Source: Bacteroidales bacterium (lineage in GTDB: Bacteria; Bacteroidota; Bacteroidia; Bacteroidales; Lentimicrobiaceae). Taken from it: 64,000 nt of DNA. The notes under the pieces were generated by a model, which saw nothing but the letters and a program-made list of their open reading frames with translations, ran no database searches and was not told the DNA's origin. The stretch is from assembly GCA_016709025.1 (NCBI GenBank), contig JADJEQ010000028.1, positions 24,076 to 88,075 on the forward strand, written 5' to 3'. Position 1 is the stretch's first letter; each line of letters opens with the position of its first letter. Shown here in pieces: positions 1 through 9,199 of this stretch. The position numbers and the translations under genes are program-made.

Positions 1-24
1 CGCTCAGGGTAACAATGAGAATGA

Positions 25-455
25 CGAATTGATAATTCACTGGCAGACTTGTGGAATGAAGCTAAGCTTTTAATCTGCTAATTACCGAATCTGCTAATCT
101 GCTAATCAGAAACTTCCTGCTTAATACTGAATACTGATTTTTTTTGAACGAATGCCTTCTCACCACCACTCACTACTCACTACTCATTTCTTACTTCTTT
201 CTTGACTTCCGACCTCCGACTTCCGACCTCCGAATCCTTTGAATTACGAATGACGAGTGACGAGTGACGAATTGGCAATTCACTGGCAGGCCTGTGGAAT
301 GAAGCTAAATTCTCATCTGCTGATCAGATAATAAGAAACAACCTACTGAATCCTGATTTTTTTGAACGAATGCCTTCTCACTACTCACTACTCATTTCTT
401 ACTTCTTACTCTTGACTTCCGACCTCTGACCTCCAAATATTTGAATCTTGAATCC
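25..455. repeat. Imperfect tandem duplication, unit about 235 bp
   Basis: Two consecutive copies, about 25-262 and 264-455, share blocks in the same order: AATTCACTGGCAG, then TGTGGAATGAAGCTAA, then TTTTTTGAACGAATGCCTTC, then ACTCACTACTCATTTCTTAC, then GACTTCCGACCTC. Both have several small indels, so the duplication is not recent. Confidence 0.75.
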
Positions 456-514
456 TTGAATCTTGCAGAGCGCAGCGGAGTCCCACCTTTTCGGCGGGGA
501 ATCCTGAATTCCCG

Positions 515-590
515 ATTCCCGCGTTCGTTTATCCAAACCCTGCGTTCGTTTATCTCTTTCATTTCTGCCTTTCTGCTGCACTAACTTTAT
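515..590 (+). promoter_or_regulatory. LytTR-type operator and promoter-like block, copy 1
   Basis: Two direct CGTTCGTTTA half-sites have their GTT cores at 523 and 544, exactly 21 bp apart. This matches the 9-bp direct repeats with 12-bp spacing described for LytTR regulators. It is followed by a TAACTTTAT promoter-like box at 582-590. The same 76-bp block recurs at 3890-3965. No gene starts shortly downstream, so this may be a relic or may serve the 1052 regulator through a long leader. The operator role is inferred. Confidence 0.55.
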
Positions 591-1051
591 GCATTCAGCA
601 ATCCCGGCAACGGCAAATTATCAATTAGCAGATTGAAAAAATCCCCATGAAAACCCTGACATTTATTTTTTGCATCTTTTGCCAACTGCCAACTGCCATT
701 GAACTCCTGAACATTTGAACCTGAAATCCTGTGGCTTCGATACATTTTGCGAATCTTAATTAGATTATTTATCAAGATAATGTCGCAAAACACTCAGCCA
801 CCAGAACCCTGAAACTCTTGAACTTTTGAACTTTTTACTTTCTTTTGCCAACAGCCAACTTTTTACTTTCTGTTGCCAACTGCCAACTGCCAACTTTCTT
901 TGAACTCTTGAACCTTTGAACCCTTGAACTCTTGAACCTTTAAACTTTTTACTTTCTTTTGCCAACTGCCAACTGCATCTTGCCAACTTGAATAATAAAC
1001 TTGCAAATCACCATGAACTTCACTAAATTTGAGGAAGTTAACAACGAAAAC

Positions 1052-1804
1052 ATGCTTCGGACTCTCATCATCGATGACGAAACTCCAGTGCGCGAAGCTA
1101 TCGGCAAGCTATTGGTTATGCATTGCCCCCAGGTGAAAATAGTTGGCGAAGCCGGAAGTGTGGAAGGCGGGCTTAAGCTTATTGCAAACCTTCGTCCCAA
1201 TCTGGTCTTGCTTGATATCAGTTTGGGTGACGGCTCCGGGTTTGATCTTCTCCGCCAGGTTGAAACGATCGATTTCAAAGTGATTTTCATCACCGCCTAT
1301 GAAAAATATGCAGTTCAGGCTTTCAAATTCGCTGCTGTCGATTTTCTACTCAAACCTATCAATCCAGAAGAACTTGCCTATGCAGTAAAATGTGCCGAGA
1401 TGCTTGTGCAGGAGCATTTCAATACGCAGTTGCAGGCGCTGGAAGAAAACCTCCGGACAGATATACGCCAGAAAAAGAAAGTGGTGCTTAGAACGCTCGA
1501 GAACATTTTCCTGGTCGATATGCACGACATTACCTATTGCGAGTCCGACGGCTGCTATACCACGATCCACATGGTTGATGGTGAGCATATCATGGTGTCG
1601 CGCACACTCCATGAGTTCGACCTGATGCTGAGTGAACAGGGCTTTTACCGCGTGCACAAATCATACCTCATCAACCTTCTGCATATCAAGCGCTTTGAAA
1701 AACAGGAAGGCGGATATATTATATTGAACGACAATCACAAAGTACCGGTGGCATCGCGCAAACGGGAAGAACTGATGTCGCTTTTTGACAAACTGGCAGA
1801 ATAA
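1052..1804 (+). CDS. LytTR-family response regulator
   Basis: Two-component response regulator of 250 residues. The receiver domain has acidic residues IIDDE at 6-10, the phospho-acceptor Asp55 in LVLLDIS and the conserved Lys near residue 106 in FLLKP. A LytTR DNA-binding domain spans about 140-245 (YCESDGCYTTIH, then FYRVHKSYLINLLHI). A TTG at 1001 would add 17 residues, but the ATG at 1052 puts the receiver at the normal position. The broken sensor kinase follows with overlap, so the two formed an operon. LytTR proteins bind paired direct repeats about 21 bp apart, and such repeats flank this operon at 515-590 and 3890-3965. The targets are therefore probably itself and the downstream beta-helix gene, which is an inference. 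Confidence 0.93.
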   Translation: MLRTLIIDDETPVREAIGKLLVMHCPQVKIVGEAGSVEGGLKLIANLRPNLVLLDISLGDGSGFDLLRQVETIDFKVIFITAYEKYAVQAFKFAAVDFLLKPINPEELAYAVKCAEMLVQEHFNTQLQALEENLRTDIRQKKKVVLRTLENIFLVDMHDITYCESDGCYTTIHMVDGEHIMVSRTLHEFDLMLSEQGFYRVHKSYLINLLHIKRFEKQEGGYIILNDNHKVPVASRKREELMSLFDKLAE

Positions 1805-3833
1805 TTTCACGATTGCACTTTTCAAAATTGAAGCAGTGAATGGTATTCTTCTTGCTTTATTCATAATCTTCTCTGGCTGCTGCGTCACGGCCCAGATCCC
1901 TACCCGTATATACCCTAAAGTTATTGATAGCCTGTATCATAGGTTAAATACTGCCAAAACAACCGATAGAGTGGCTGTACTAAACGAATTAGCCCTCTAC
2001 CTGGCTCCCCGTTATTACGACTCAAGCCTGAAGTATGCCATCGAAGCACGGACTCTTGCGAAGAAACTCAATTATGAGAAAGGAAAAGGAGTGGCATTAT
2101 TTAACATCGGAAACAACTATTATTTCAGGCTGGATGCCAAAAAGTCAATGACTTATTACCTTGATGCATTAATGATATTGGAAGACCTGGAACCTTCACA
2201 GGAACTGGGAAATTTATACTACCAGGTTGCGACTTTTACAAACGTACCTAAAAATTGCAGAAAAGCAATGCAGGTATTTAAAAACTTCACAATCAGAAAT
2301 CGGAAGACTTTGTCAGGATGCAAATGTTAACACTCCTTAGTGATATAGGTTATGATTCTGTCATATTTCTTGGAAAAAAAAACCTTGAGTATTTCAGGAA
2401 ATCAGGAAACAAGCTTGGAGTTTATACTTCCCTATTGCAGATAGCGAATGCTTGTTTTTACACAAGAAGGCCGGAGGGTTTGGAATATGCGCACGAAGCG
2501 CAGGCGCTTGCTGAAGAATTTGGCGATGATTGGCTGATAGCCAACGCTTTGCATAAAGTGGTTAATTACAATAAAAATGTTTTCAAGTACCCGGAATATA
2601 GAACCAATCTCAAACTTGCCGAAGCAGACCTGCAGCGCGCCAGGGAAATACTGGTCAAATCCGAATTGCCATACAGGCACCGTTTGCTGAGTGAAACCTA
2701 CAGGAAATTGGAGAACTGCGCTGGGGAGCCGGCGACACAAATACAGCAATCCATTATTTTTCTTTGGGTATCGCTACTGTTGATACTTTTTTGAGAAGCA
2801 TGGATACCATCACGTTTCCCGAAACGGAATCCAAATATGGCTGGTACACCAGCGATCATGTCAACATGGCATACTCATATACGGCATTGAGTACAATCAA
2901 CGCAGTTAAGGGTAATTACAAAGCTGCGCTTGAGAACCAGTTAAAGCGAGATTCCCTTTATAATCTGGAAATGACTGCATTCTCTGAAAAGCAATTTATT
3001 ATCATGCAGGTTACCTATGAGGACGAGAAAAAACGAAACCGTATTTATCAGTTAAGGAGGGAAGAAGAAATTCATCAGGCCAGACAATCGCAAACAATCC
3101 TATTTTTTTGTTAATTGGAGGTGCCATACTTATCACTCTTCTTGCCGTCTTGTTCTTCATCCAGCGCCGAAGGTTCCAATCAGAGCAGAAAACGATGGAA
3201 CTTGAACAAAAGTTGCTCCGGTCCCAGATGAACCCTCATTTCCTGTTCAATGCCCTCACGGGGATACAGAACTTTATCCTTACCCAGAAGCCTGATCAGG
3301 CAAGCATCTACCTGTCGAGATTTGCTAACCTTGTGAGGAATATTCTTGACAACTCGGTGGAAGAATTTGTCACGCTCGAAAAGGAAATCAGTACCATTGA
3401 GAATTACCTGGAACTACAAAAGGTTCGCTATGCCGGAAAGTTTGATTACCGCATCACCGTTACCGATGCAATTGACCCCGAGGAAATGATGATACCGCCT
3501 ATGCTGGCACAGCCTTTTATTGAGAACTCCATTGAGCACGGTATCAAGCACCGCGAAACTCCCGGGCATCTCGATATCCGCTTCAGCCTGCAGGATCACA
3601 CTCTCATTTTCGAGGTGGAAGACGATGGCGTTGGCAGGCAGAAAGCCCGCGAAATCAGCATTCAGAGTGAGTCAGCACACCGGAGCATGGCCACTTCGCT
3701 CACCCGCGACCGGCTGGTTATACTAAACCGCAAACATCATAAAAAAATCCTCCTCTAAACCACCGACCTTAAAAATGCACACGGTGACGCCGGCGGCACC
3801 AGCGTCAAGTTACGAATACCCGTGACCCTGTAG
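1785..3833 (+). pseudogene. TPR-containing LytS-type sensor histidine kinase, broken
   Basis: The partner kinase of the LytTR regulator. Its parts appear in order across three frames: signal-like hydrophobic segment (about 1840-1900), TPR-type helical repeats (about 1960-3000), coiled coil, one membrane helix (3108-3165), phospho-acceptor block NPHFLFNALTGIQNFI (about 3231), and an ATPase with PFIENSIEHGIKH and EDDGVGRQKA. At least four breaks are visible: two indels at 2240-2330, one near 2725, one at the T7 run near 3104. In addition an in-frame TAA at 3756-3758 is followed by the intact family ending LKNAHGDAGGTSVKLRIPV. The start is uncertain (TTG 1785 or GTG near 1836). It is either a decayed kinase or a region of poor consensus; homopolymer breaks favour errors for some, but the nonsense codon is a substitution. 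Confidence 0.85.
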
Positions 3834-4136
3834 TCATTTACACTGTCCACAAAAACTCTGGTCTGCAGGAACTCAGCGTTCTTTTGTCCATTCCCTGCGT
3901 TCGTTTACCCAAACCCTACGTTCGTTTATCTCTTTCATTTCTGCTTTCCGGTGAACTAACTTTATATGCTAACAATAGAGGATGGCGGCATTGGAATTCC
4001 TTTGCTATAAAAATCTGTGTAACCTGCCGGCTCAATCCTGAAACTACCCGATAGAAATTTAAAGAGAAGTTTATAACTACCCGGTCATCGAACAATAGTT
4101 AACCAAAATTCAATTTCACCTTTTAAGAACTATGCT
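3834..4136. other. Intergenic region with operator and long leader
   Basis: Between the kinase remnant and the beta-helix gene. It holds the second LytTR-type block (3890-3965) and about 170 bp of leader before the ATG at 4137. No terminator was seen after 3833. Confidence 0.6.
3890..3965 (+). promoter_or_regulatory. LytTR-type operator and promoter-like block, copy 2
   Basis: Half-site TACGTTCGT at 3917-3925 fits the published LytTR pattern [TA][AC][CA]GTTN[AG][TG] at every position. The distal half-site TGCGTTCGT at 3896-3904 fits 8 of 9, with cores 21 bp apart. TAACTTTAT at 3957-3965 resembles the Bacteroidota -7 box, so the operator would lie just upstream of the -33 region, as expected of an activator. 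It is the nearest promoter-like sequence upstream of the T9SS beta-helix gene at 4137. Confidence 0.6.
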
Positions 4137-6059
4137 ATGAGAAAATTTACGCTTTTTTTTCTTCAGCCTTATACTGGCTGCACTGGCACAGGCACAAATC
4201 ATCCATGTACCGGCCGATTATCCCACGATCCAGCTTGGGATCGATGCGGCAACATCCGGCGATACCGTTCTGGTAGCTGAGGGTACCTATTTTGAGCAGA
4301 TTAATTTTCTGGGCAAAAAACCACTGACCGTAGGCAGCTTGTTTCTGACGGACGGTGATACTGCACATATCAGCAACACCATTATTGACGGAAGCCAGTT
4401 GACCAATATGCAGAGTGCTTCGATGGTGTATTTTGTTTCAGGTGAGGATACAACCACGATCTTGTGCGGTTTTACTATCCGGCATGGTAAAGGTACCTTG
4501 TATGAAACTCCATCCAATACATACAGAGCAGGTGGTGGCGTCTATATTTCATCTTCGGGCGCAAAGATAATTCATAACCATATTACTGAGAACAGCCTGA
4601 ACAACACTCTGTATGCAGTTACCGAATTTGCCGACGGTGCAGGAATTGGTTGCAAATGGAATATAGGTAACCATTGGATTGTTGTAAGCGGCAATACAAT
4701 TGATCATAATTCCTGCAGATCAAATAGTGTAGGAGCAACCGGAGCTGGAATCAGCATCAATTATAACTCCAGAATTATGGGAATACAATTTCCGATAACA
4801 CCCTTTACGGCACTGGAACATCATATTCCTATTGTGCAGGATTTTACTGCGAACCACCTGTAACATCTCCGTTTACTATAACCGCGATCGTTGAATATAA
4901 CACAATAAAGAATAATCTTTCACAAGCACAGATTAATCAGGCCCATACCTCCGGTGTAGGTTTTGCATCAGTTAGAGGCATTTTTTCGCACAATATCGTT
5001 GAAAATAATGAAGTCAGCACAGGTACAAATTCTGCCGGAGGTGCCGCAGTATTATTCTGGATACCAGGGGAGGGCTCTGTCGTCCGGAATAATACTTTCA
5101 GGGGAAACATCAGCAATGATATCGGAGCACTGAGTATTGAGGGTCCTTCTCCTGATCCGGATCAGAAAATGGTTTTGGTCGAAAATAATACTTTCATCGA
5201 CAATGAGGCCAAAAGAGGAGGTGCCATTGAGATAAGTGATGTACCTGTGGTATTGCAAAACAATGTTTTCAGCGGAAATCATGCCAGCCTGCATGGTGGC
5301 GCTGTATATGGCTCGGTTGGTGCAGCAGGGAATACGGAGCATATGATTACTTTTATAAATAATAGTTTTTCCGGGAACAGAGCCGATGTCCATGGAGGCG
5401 TTTTATATATAGGATTTCATCCGGTTAAGCCGCTGATCATTAATTCAATACTTTGGGGCGATACAGCTACTTATGGCAGCGAAATTTATATAGCAGTCCC
5501 GAATGACACGGTTGAAATAGCAAATTCCAATTTTAATCCGGCACTGATTAGCGGTGGACACTTTCGCGATGGTGGTGGGAATATCAATACCGACCCGATG
5601 TTTACTGATCCTGTTTTACTCACCACAGATCCTTCCAGCCCCTGCATTGATGCCGGTGTTCCAATCTTTGAATGTAGCTGTGGCGAATCCCATTCAGCTC
5701 CAGCATACGATATTTTGGGTGTTCTCCGACCGGCAGGATCCGGGTATGATATGGGCGCTTATGACCTCGCAAATTCTGGTGTCGGCATAAGCAACTGCGG
5801 GCCTGCGCTGCCATTTTCGGTCTGGCCGAATCCGTGCTCCGCTTCCGCCACCTTTACCTACGCACTTGCTCAGTCATCTCAGGTCCTGCTTCGGGTGTAT
5901 GATAACTTAGGACGACAGGTGGCAACACTGGTGAATGCCACTCAGAAACCTGGAGAACAGACAATTGAGTGGGACACCAAAAACTGGCCAGCAGGGGTTT
6001 ACCATTACCGCATCCTGGCAGGAAATCAGGTTGGAAGCGGGAAGATGGTGAAAAAATAG
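4137..6059 (+). pseudogene. Secreted beta-helix protein with T9SS sorting domain, frameshifted
   Basis: The reconstructed product is about 640 residues. It has a signal peptide (MRKFTLFFFSLILAALAQAQ after removing one T), then a right-handed parallel beta-helix of NNTF/NNVFSGNHA-type repeats to about 5560. The C-terminal type A sorting domain (5815-6056) has VWPNPCSASATFTY, LRVYDNLGRQVATL and PAGVYHYRI. Two indels break it: a T8 run at 4153-4160 inside the signal peptide (seven T restores frame) and a missing A near 4782 (GGGAATACA). Both sit in short homopolymers, so consensus error is likely; phase variation at the T tract is possible. The role is probably cell-surface carbohydrate binding or degradation, but no catalytic residues were recognised. 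It is predicted to be controlled by the operator at 3890. Confidence 0.85.
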
Positions 6060-6101
6060 TGTCAAGTAAAAAGTATAAAGTAAAAAGTAAAAAGTAAAGA
6101 T
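6060..6101 (+). repeat. Left part of dispersed TGTCAAG element
   Basis: Starts directly after the TAG stop at 6057-6059 with TGTCAAGTAAAAAGT, then repeats AAAGTAAAAAGT. It is the same left end as the full element at 25527. The right end is not recognisable here. Downstream to 6450 the spacer holds GCCAACTGC words and nothing else recognisable. Confidence 0.6.
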
Positions 6102-6450
6102 CTGATTTATGGATGGAGCGCAGGCTGGCGCGCGTGTTACCTTCTGACGCGTGCCCCTGCGAATCCTGCCAACTGCAACTGATTTACTTGCTGAACAATA
6201 ACTAGCTACCTACCTACTTTTTGCCAACTGCCTGCTGCATACTGCCAACTGAGTTGCAGGTCGGGGCGCGTATTACCTTCTTACCCGAGCCCCCTGCGTT
6301 GTTGCGAGCCCTTCGAACTGTGCACTGAGGAGATACAAATTGCCGTAGAGTCAATAATACCCGGATTTCTCTGCGGTTAATTATTTATTCATTCCCAAAA
6401 CTAAACGACATTGATATTGCAGTATAAATTTTCCCGAAAATAAAACAGCA

Positions 6451-6480
6451 AAAAGCCCTGCAACGAATTACAGGGCTTTT
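6451..6480. terminator. Bidirectional hairpin terminator
   Basis: The perfect inverted repeat AAAAGCCCTG (6451-6460) and CAGGGCTTTT (6471-6480) has a 10-nt loop. It lies between the convergent beta-helix gene and the minus-strand gene at 6499, with A/T runs on both sides, so it can serve both. Confidence 0.8.
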
Positions 6481-6498
6481 CTATTTCTTACAGGCTTA

Positions 6499-6957
6499 TC
6501 AGGCTTTGGGCGCTTCTTCTGCAGCCTCTTCGGTTGTTTCTTTAACCTCGTCAACAATCTCTTCAGTGGCTGATTCAACGACTTCCGTTGCGTCTTCAAC
6601 CACAGTTTCAACTTTATCTTCAACCACATCAGCGGTTTCAGCAACTGTTTCAGCAGTTTCTTCAGCTATGGGCACAGTGCTTCGGATTTTTTCCTCGAGT
6701 TTGTCAACCACAGCGGCGGCTTTGTCATCGAGTTTTTCGATTACGTCTTCGGCTTTGTCTTTCAGGTTTTCGCTGAAATCCTTCACTTTCTCTGTAGCAA
6801 TTACAGCTGCCGCTTTCACATCACCGGCAACATCTTTGGAATATTCCTTTGCCGATTCAACGCTGTCGGCGGCTTTTTCTTTCAGCTCTGATGCTTTAAC
6901 AGCAGCCACTTCCTTTGAAGTGCTGAACAGCTTTTTCAATGAATCTACGAATCCCAT
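6499..6957 (-). CDS. Ala/Glu/Lys-rich helical repeat protein (LEA/YtxH-like)
   Basis: 152 residues, no signal peptide. After MGFVDSLKKLFSTSKEV it is nearly all amphipathic helix with 11-residue-like repeats of Ala, Lys and acids (KASELKEKAADSVESAKEYSKD), and a strongly acidic Val/Glu-rich tail ending EEAPKA. Such proteins are usually annotated as apolipoprotein-like, LEA-like or YtxH-like stress proteins. The start was moved from 7089 to the ATG at 6957 because the upstream extension is unlike the rest and a -7 box lies at 6986. No enzymatic function is visible. Stress protection is only suggested by composition. Confidence 0.8.
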   Translation of the reverse strand: MGFVDSLKKLFSTSKEVAAVKASELKEKAADSVESAKEYSKDVAGDVKAAAVIATEKVKDFSENLKDKAEDVIEKLDDKAAAVVDKLEEKIRSTVPIAEETAETVAETADVVEDKVETVVEDATEVVESATEEIVDEVKETTEEAAEEAPKA

Positions 6958-6985
6958 TTTATTGTTTTTTAGTTGTTTACAAATG

Positions 6986-6993
6986 CAAAGATA
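6986..6993 (-). promoter_or_regulatory. -7 promoter box for 6957 gene
   Basis: TATCTTTG on the minus strand, matching TAnnTTTG, 29 nt upstream of the chosen ATG. It supports that start over the longer frame. Confidence 0.6.
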
Positions 6994-7236
6994 CAATAAC
7001 CCTGCAATATAAGTACATTCATGGGTTTTAAAACAGTGGTTATACTTTTGTATGAGTGCCTGAAATACTGACTTAAACATGTATAACACGCAGTTATATC
7101 ATCATTTTTGCTCTTTACTTTACATGTCAAAATAACTGTTGACTTTAAGGTTTCAGACCAACTCAGTATTTTGATGTAATGAATTCGGATGTCTGGCGAA
7201 TTTGTTGCATAAAAAAATCCCGGATCGGTTCAGTAA

Positions 7237-9183
7237 CTATTCAACAAACTGCCTTCCATTGTCGTTGATGTACTGAAAAACCTGAAGGTTGCAACGGGCA
7301 TATTCATCCATCTGCCTTTTAATTTCCGGGTATTGCAACGTATAGTCCTTCATACTGCCATTTCTGTATCTGAACAATTTTGAACTGCCATCATGCTTAA
7401 CGATCAGGAAAAATTCCTTACCAATCACCCCATAGCTATCAATGCTGTTGACCATAATGTAAGGCCGCTCATCTTTCAGCAGGTCTATGCCCGATGTATT
7501 GTTGATCCAGGGTTGTTTCAGTATGCCCATGATGGTCGGGAATGCATCAATCTGCCCGCCGATCTGATTGAAAACCCTGCTTTCGGGCAACAAGTCCGGG
7601 GCATAAAAAATCAGCGGAGTGTGATGGTATTGCAGCGAGATGTCGTAGCTGCGTTTTTTATGAATCCCATGATCGGCCACAAAAACAAACAGCGTATTTG
7701 AAAACCATTCCTGTTTTGAAGCCATCGTGATGAACTGCTGCAGCGACCAGTCGGCATATTCAATCATCTGATCTTTTAGACTGCTGTTCCGGGGCTTGTA
7801 GTAATCAGGAAGGTAATAAGGACCGTGGTTGCTGGCCGTCATAAAGGCAACCAGGAAGGGTTTACCTTTTTTATGAAGTTTGTTTAAAACCGGAATCGAA
7901 TAACGGAACATATAATCATCCGGAACGCCGAGGGTTGTTTTCACTTCATCAGAAGGATAATCATCCTCGGTGATGATCTGGTCGAAATCGTTGGTACTGA
8001 GGAACCCCTGCACATTGTCGAATTGCCCGTCGTGTGTGGTGATATAGGTGGTAGAATAACCCAGCTTTTTCAGGGTATTGGAGATACCGTTGTATTTCAA
8101 TATCCTGCTTTCGCGCATAGGCTGTTGCCTGAAGATGGCCGGATAGGAGAACAGGGTGCTGAAAACACCGTTAAATGTGTGAATACCGGCTGTATAGATA
8201 CTGTCGAAATAGTAACTGCTTAATGCGAGGCTGTCGAGAAACGGGGTCAGGTTCAGTTCATTGCCGTTGCGCTTCATCTTAGAGGCAGCCATGCTCTCCA
8301 TAATAATGATGACCACATTTGGTTTGTTGGCGCTGACAGAATCCGGAATTACCTGTCTGTAAAGCGGATAATACGCGTTAACAGAATCTATCCCCAGATA
8401 CTCCTGAACCCTGGCAATGGCGGTTTTTTCATCGATCAGGTCAATGGCCTCGTTGCGCTTATCAAGATTTTCGAGGTAACTCTGCATCAATGTAAATACA
8501 GGATTCAGTCCAAGTTGATTCAGGAAGGGATTGTCGGTAAAATAGGCTGTCCCAACCTTGATCGGCGCCTTCTGCGCCAGGCGGCCGCGCATTCCCACCA
8601 GCATCAGGCCAATAAATATAAGTGATACAAGTGCTTTTATCCAGATTCGCCGTTGAACTGAGGGCTGCTTTTCCGCGCTTCTGAAGGTGCGCTTCAACAG
8701 CTTATAAAACACAATTACCACAAGGATAAAGGGAATGAAATAGAGCCAGTATCTGGGTTCTTCAACAATCATTTTCATAACAAAAACAGGACTATCAGCC
8801 CACTGAAAAGCTGAAATTGTTAGCCTGGAAAAAAACTGGTTGAAGTAAGGGATGTCAGCGGCGCAGATTGCGAAAGCCAAAGTAAAAAAGATAAATACCA
8901 GGATGAAAACAGTTTGATAAACAAAGTGAAAGCGTTTGCCGGATATAAAAAAAATGGTCAGTATCAGGAATGGCAGCAGCAAAAGGTAACCACTGATGAC
9001 CAGATCAAAACGGACACCCATAACAAAGGCTTTGCCTATATCTCCCAGGTTGGCAGAAAGACCGTCAATGTTTTCCAATCCGGTTAGGAAAAGAATAAAG
9101 CGAAAGACGAAGAAAAATAGAATGGCCAGCCCGTATATTTTCAGTATCAGGCTTAAATTGTCCCACCCTTTCAATATTTTCAT
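7237..9183 (-). CDS. LtaS-like membrane sulfatase/phosphoglycerol transferase
   Basis: 648 residues. Five hydrophobic segments lie in the first 205 residues, followed by an extracytoplasmic sulfatase-fold domain from about 288. Metal-site motifs visible are NVVIIIMESM (Glu296), the candidate nucleophile Thr in AGIHTFNGVFSTL, and FVADHG (Asp504, His505). This is the alkaline-phosphatase-superfamily group of LtaS/MdoB enzymes, which move phosphoglycerol-type head groups onto envelope glycans. The GDPD gene ends 16 nt upstream on the same strand, so the two likely form an operon handling glycerophospholipid head groups. The exact acceptor in this bacterium cannot be told; Bacteroidota do not make Gram-positive teichoic acid. 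Confidence 0.88.
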   Translation of the reverse strand: MKILKGWDNLSLILKIYGLAILFFFVFRFILFLTGLENIDGLSANLGDIGKAFVMGVRFDLVISGYLLLLPFLILTIFFISGKRFHFVYQTVFILVFIFFTLAFAICAADIPYFNQFFSRLTISAFQWADSPVFVMKMIVEEPRYWLYFIPFILVVIVFYKLLKRTFRSAEKQPSVQRRIWIKALVSLIFIGLMLVGMRGRLAQKAPIKVGTAYFTDNPFLNQLGLNPVFTLMQSYLENLDKRNEAIDLIDEKTAIARVQEYLGIDSVNAYYPLYRQVIPDSVSANKPNVVIIIMESMAASKMKRNGNELNLTPFLDSLALSSYYFDSIYTAGIHTFNGVFSTLFSYPAIFRQQPMRESRILKYNGISNTLKKLGYSTTYITTHDGQFDNVQGFLSTNDFDQIITEDDYPSDEVKTTLGVPDDYMFRYSIPVLNKLHKKGKPFLVAFMTASNHGPYYLPDYYKPRNSSLKDQMIEYADWSLQQFITMASKQEWFSNTLFVFVADHGIHKKRSYDISLQYHHTPLIFYAPDLLPESRVFNQIGGQIDAFPTIMGILKQPWINNTSGIDLLKDERPYIMVNSIDSYGVIGKEFFLIVKHDGSSKLFRYRNGSMKDYTLQYPEIKRQMDEYARCNLQVFQYINDNGRQFVE

Positions 9184-9199
9184 GGTGTTTCCTGGCTTT

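Larger units (their letters stand above)
1..1051. other. Repeat-rich intergenic spacer
   Basis: No convincing gene is seen in this stretch. The short open frames inside it have low-complexity translations and no family resemblance. It is built from repeated words: ACTCACTACTCA (160-190, 380-400), GACTTCCGACCTCC (205-235, 415-435), TGAACCTTTGAACCC (about 700-950) and GCCAACTGCCAACTG (about 680-985). It also holds a tandem duplication (25-455) and a LytTR-like site (515-590), listed separately. Confidence 0.75.

Noticed and set aside
160..985. Possible CRISPR array or satellite from the repeated words
   Set aside because: Words are short, imperfect and lack regularly spaced unique spacers of constant length; no cas gene is present.
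399..986. Minus-strand short open frames in the first kilobase
   Set aside because: Their translations are repeats of the DNA words (KFKGSRVQGF types), with no family features or promoter.
6506..7012. Plus-strand 168-residue Ser/Val-rich frame
   Set aside because: Exact antisense of the Glu/Lys/Ala-rich helical protein at 6499-6957; the composition is the shadow expected from its codons.
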